This document shows, piece by piece, positions 60,494-64,000 of a DNA stretch of 64,000 bases (the first letter of the stretch is position 1; each line of letters starts with the position of its first letter). Where the stretch lies: NCBI GenBank assembly GCA_029851415.1, contig CM056744.1:120126838-120190837 (forward strand). Reading direction: 5' to 3'. Made by a program: the position numbers and the translations under genes. The notes under the pieces are model-generated. The model was not told the origin of the DNA. It was given only the letters and a program-made list of their open reading frames with translations, and did not search any database. Source of the stretch: Eretmocerus hayati. Taxonomy: Eukaryota > Arthropoda > Insecta > Hymenoptera > Aphelinidae.

Positions 60494-61430
60494 TCTCTAC
60501 TCCTCTTACACAAAAATGAGACTGCACAGAAGTGTTTCACATGAATCATATCCAAAAATTAGGATGTTTGGATTGTGAGGTGGATTGAGTGATGGATGGA
60601 TATTCATTGGCTGATTTCGTTATCATGAATGATTTTGTCAGAGATTTTTGAATCTACCAATTGTATCATTTTTCTGAGAAACATGCTATTCCCGTTCGGC
60701 AAAACTATGAGTGAGATGAAACAAGTAAGATCTATCATGTTGCATCGATAGAAATTCGATCTGAAATGAACCAGAATCCTTCATTTCTGCCTTGTGAACC
60801 ATCATCATCTTTTCCATCCCTTCAATATTTTGTAGTGTATAATGCAAGCACGTTCGCTCATATCGTAAGGAAACCGTCATGGACAAGCAATTAATACCTC
60901 CCTAGAATCATAATCACAAAGAAAAACCATAAAACTGGCAATAAAAGAATGGGCTGCTCATTTCGAACAATTAAAACTGGAATAATCATAACTCAGACTC
61001 ATCAACGTATACGCAGCCTTGATGTACGAGTCATTTCGAGCACCACGTTATTATTGCAAGCTCTCACCGTCAATGTGAAGTTGGTGGCGACTGCTCGTCC
61101 GAGCTGCTGCGCGTTAATGAGAGTAGGATGTTGTAAGAGATTTTTATCGCTGGTAATCTGGCCATCAGCAGCCTCTCATTTAAAATCTCTCCCTGGGATA
61201 CTCTCTCGTCTTTTTTTGCTAGTCTCGTGTATCTCTGTCGAGGCTCTAAGGTTGGCTATTCTAAGCTCTTTTTACGGCGTTACATCTTTACGAGCTGCCT
61301 CCGAAAGTATTATGCGCCCACGTAATTATTACGGATGTGGAACGAGTTTATACGCTGATGTACAACTAATGAGTTGAAAAAAGGTTCAACTTTTGTGAGG
61401 GTATAACTCACAGGACGGAAAATGAAGCAG
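60494..61430. other. No supported gene
   Basis: A 142-codon plus frame (60949-61377) starts at ATG but is Ser/Leu/Arg-rich without a domain. Confidence 0.4.
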
Positions 61431-61620
61431 ATACGTGTACCCAACATGACTCCATTCCTTAAAACAATCTAAATCGGCGATGAAGTGCAAAGAATTTCCC
61501 TCATCCCCGTGCAACCTCATTGAAAGATTTTCCATTGGTTCAAATTAAAGTTTCCGGCTCATTCGGAACTGATGAGCTCATTTTGATTGGTTGAAGAAGT
61601 CGTACTGCACACCCAATATG
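61431..61620. mobile_element. Family D element, short copy
   Basis: Starts GTGTACCCAACATGAC and ends CACACCCAATATG, weak facing ends about 190 bp apart. The first 60 bp are the inverse of 6473-6535. A weak version of the shared module (GAGCTCATTTTGATTGG) is at 61573. Confidence 0.5.
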
Positions 61621-61624
61621 TTGA

Positions 61625-63326
61625 GTAAACTCCAATGTTCGCCTTCTTGTTTCACAAATCATCTCCGTACTTTGCTCATGAATTTGCTCTAAATCCAAGT
61701 TTTGTAACTTTGAAAAAGGAATTTTGAAGGTTTCGAAAAAAAGAATTGAATTTCTCGAAGTACGCTGAGATTGGTCGAACCAAAAATTTCATTTCTGGTT
61801 TAACTGAACGCAATTTCGTTGGAGATTTCTCAAGTGTGCGAACACGAATAATGCAAAAACTCACCTCATATTTTCTGAAAGATTTAGAAATCGTCCTGAG
61901 TCGGTCCACACCATACTTATTTTTCCATATTTTAACATAGCAAACGTAGAAAAAAGTTGCGGGGAGGTTAACGAGTGATCATTCCTGAGATCGACATACG
62001 GGGTCATGTTGGAAATAATACTGACTCTCAGCAAGAGATTAGATATTATCAAACTTTGTCTAGCATATGAATTTTGTATCGAGTAAACTGGGCATTATCC
62101 AAAAAAAAATGCAATATCTATCAGTGAATATTTCATAGATATTCCCGGCTGCATTATGTTTTGGAATAGAGAACTGACATGACCACAAAAATTTTTTCAA
62201 AATGCTCATGTTATGGAAGTTCACGTTGAATGAGACACGATAAGTGAAAATTTGGTAATTTTCTATAGTAAAAGTGATTTAGATTCGAGTCTGGAATTTT
62301 TCAGTTTTTGAATTGGCGCCATTCAATATAGCGGCGACTGCTTATGAGTCACGTGACTTCACGACTATTTTCCACAGTAATTTTGAATCAAACCTGCGTT
62401 TTTTCACCGCGAACTTGTATTATTTGAGTAAAATGAGCTCTTGATTGTGATTCAGATGAGAATTTCCGATGAAAAATGACAGCACAACAGTTGGCGAATT
62501 TAGTGGCACATAGACCATTAGTTCATCTCAATTATGCCATAGAACATTCAGGTAGGAGCCAAGGTAGAACATTGACATAGATGCACGAGATCCAAAAATT
62601 TGTTAATAAGTCTTGCAGGATCCACTGGGTGATCAAAGGTCAAAGCGCTGCATTGAAATTGTTCTCTCCAATTCAGGAATTCACAGCGCCATGAAGTGAA
62701 TTCTTCTGTCCTTGAAGGAGAAAAGATGAATCTGGGTGAATGATGAAAGTTCATATGGCTTCTGTCTCACGAGGCAACTTTGTGTTCATTGCCTTCTAAC
62801 GGTATTAAACCGCAGAGTTGCGAGGGCACAAGTGAGGTAGCTTGTTCACCGTTACACGGAATTGTTTAGGCATTTGAAGCATAGTTTTGAAAGTTTTCAA
62901 GATCCACTCTGCATAATCAGTTGACATTTCCGAGACCCTGGGGTTCAAAGTTCCTTGCATGAGTTCAGCTCTAAAAACTTGATAATGGATGCATAATTTC
63001 TGAGGAATCCCGAAAAACTTGAAGACTTTCAGTGAATAATTTTATCATGAATTCTTTGTGATCGTTTTTTCATCACCCTAGAGTTGCTTCAAATTTGAAA
63101 AATCTTTGATGGTTCCGATTCTTACCAAGAATCAGCTTCATATGGGTCGTGGAAAAAGAGATGATTACAATTTTGTAAGAATTCGATAGCACATTATATG
63201 AGATTTTGGATCATCTACCACTTACTGTACCATAATAACGAATATCCACCATCAAAGGCTTCCTGGCACGTACGTAGCACCCAACTACATATTGTTTCAT
63301 TGTCCGATGAGTGATTCGATACTAAA
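61625..63326. other. No gene seen
   Basis: Short frames only. Confidence 0.45.
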
Positions 63327-63487
63327 GGCCTCGACAGAAAGTGCGCATTTTCTCTTTTTCTCTTTTACGCGCTTTTTCCCCTCCCGTGTATAAGCATAGG
63401 CGACGTAGTTCCATTGCGCGCCACATGCGGACAATGGCGCTAATTCCACGGGATAGAAAGAGCAAATGCGCAATTTCTGTCGAGGCC
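63327..63487. mobile_element. 161 bp MITE with 36 bp TIRs
   Basis: Left end GGCCTCGACAGAAAGTGCGC and its inverse at 63487, which differs at a few bases. CTAA occurs at both flanks (63322-63325 and 63488-63491), offset by one base on the left, so the target duplication is uncertain. Confidence 0.65.
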
Positions 63488-64000
63488 CTAACTGACATTT
63501 CACGAGCACCCAGCAGTTCATGCTAACTGATTAATATCAAATTATATCGCAAAGTGCAACCAAGCGACAATATCGAGAGTAAAGAAGAGTAGAAAAAAGT
63601 GAACTCTAGAGAATGAGGCATGAATGATTAATTAGCGTGCTACGAAAGGATCATAACAACTTGGCTGCTCTTGAAACTGAGCTTAAGTACTTGGATTCAA
63701 CGTGGCCGTAGTTGGCTTAGATACTCAGAACTCTTTCTTGAATAATAAACAAAAGCACGAAAAAGGCAAGAGTCCAAAGGAATATCGCTGCTCTCGAACC
63801 GCGAGGTCAGCAACGCAAAGTACGGATGGAGAGGAAGGAGCCTAGAAACTAACGGTAAAAGGAATTAGCGCGAAAAAAAGAAGCATCGGAGAGGTCGGCT
63901 TTGCTGTCTGTGGAAAAAAAAATAGGGCAACGGGTGATGGTGATGGTGTTGTACAAGGGTGTGAGTGGCCTCGGGGCGCAGCCTGGGTTAAAATTACGGA

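Overview
The window looks like a gene-poor, transposon-rich piece of an AT-rich insect nuclear genome. The evidence is short GT-AG introns with phase-1 boundaries, small secreted cysteine-rich peptides, a CR1-like non-LTR retrotransposon, Transib-like and MULE-like DNA elements, and many snapback MITEs. Hymenoptera is a reasonable guess from the mix of families, but nothing in the sequence proves the order. There is no rRNA, CRISPR array or prokaryotic operon. Most open frames over 60 codons look like chance or mirror copies inside inverted repeats.

Genes. The clearest host gene is on the minus strand at 59882-59242: three exons and two short introns, both phase 1. Exon 1 encodes a signal peptide. 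Exons 2 and 3 each encode a six-cysteine domain with exactly the same cysteine spacing (C-x18-C-x3-C-x9-C-x4-C-x-C), the pattern of CS-alpha-beta peptides (the defensin fold). The predicted product is a secreted 140-residue tandem two-domain peptide. A second secreted-type exon, with a Kazal inhibitor signature and a good splice acceptor, lies on the minus strand at 31583-31387; its first exon was not found. Two weak candidate exons of unknown family lie at 156-429 (+) and 2051-1977 (-).

Transposons by region. 1.2-10.8 kb: four copies of one snapback MITE family. Two of them sit inside a decayed minus-strand non-LTR element (about 8.25-10.8 kb), and one of those is split by a 795 bp element. 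12.7-18.4 kb: a 50 bp-TIR MITE, a 2.03 kb hairpin element with CACGGTG ends and TAGA flanks, a 110 bp palindrome, and a 181 bp Transib-type MITE whose ends are the RSS-like heptamer CACAGTG with a CGTCG duplication. 19.1-21.7 kb: a 5'-truncated CR1-like element with an intact reverse transcriptase frame. 33.4-36.3 kb: a composite element with a nested hairpin. 38.7-40.8 kb: a TIR element whose terminal word recurs many times inside, followed by another hairpin. 42.8-43.7 kb: a tRNA-like sequence and a third non-LTR 3' end. 49.2-50.7 kb: a GC-rich palindromic island and another word-repeat TIR element. 55.5-57.6 kb: a MULE-like element with 140 bp TIRs, inverted arrays of a CACGGGAAAT-type word and a small SWIM zinc-finger/AT-hook protein. 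60.2-60.5 kb: a 240 bp insertion between direct repeats.

The most unusual signals are the tandem CS-alpha-beta gene and a shared build plan in several unrelated-looking TIR elements. Each repeats its own terminal word inside, facing inward from both halves in the clearest case. In addition, elements with different ends share one internal module around CAAAATGAGCYAAAG.
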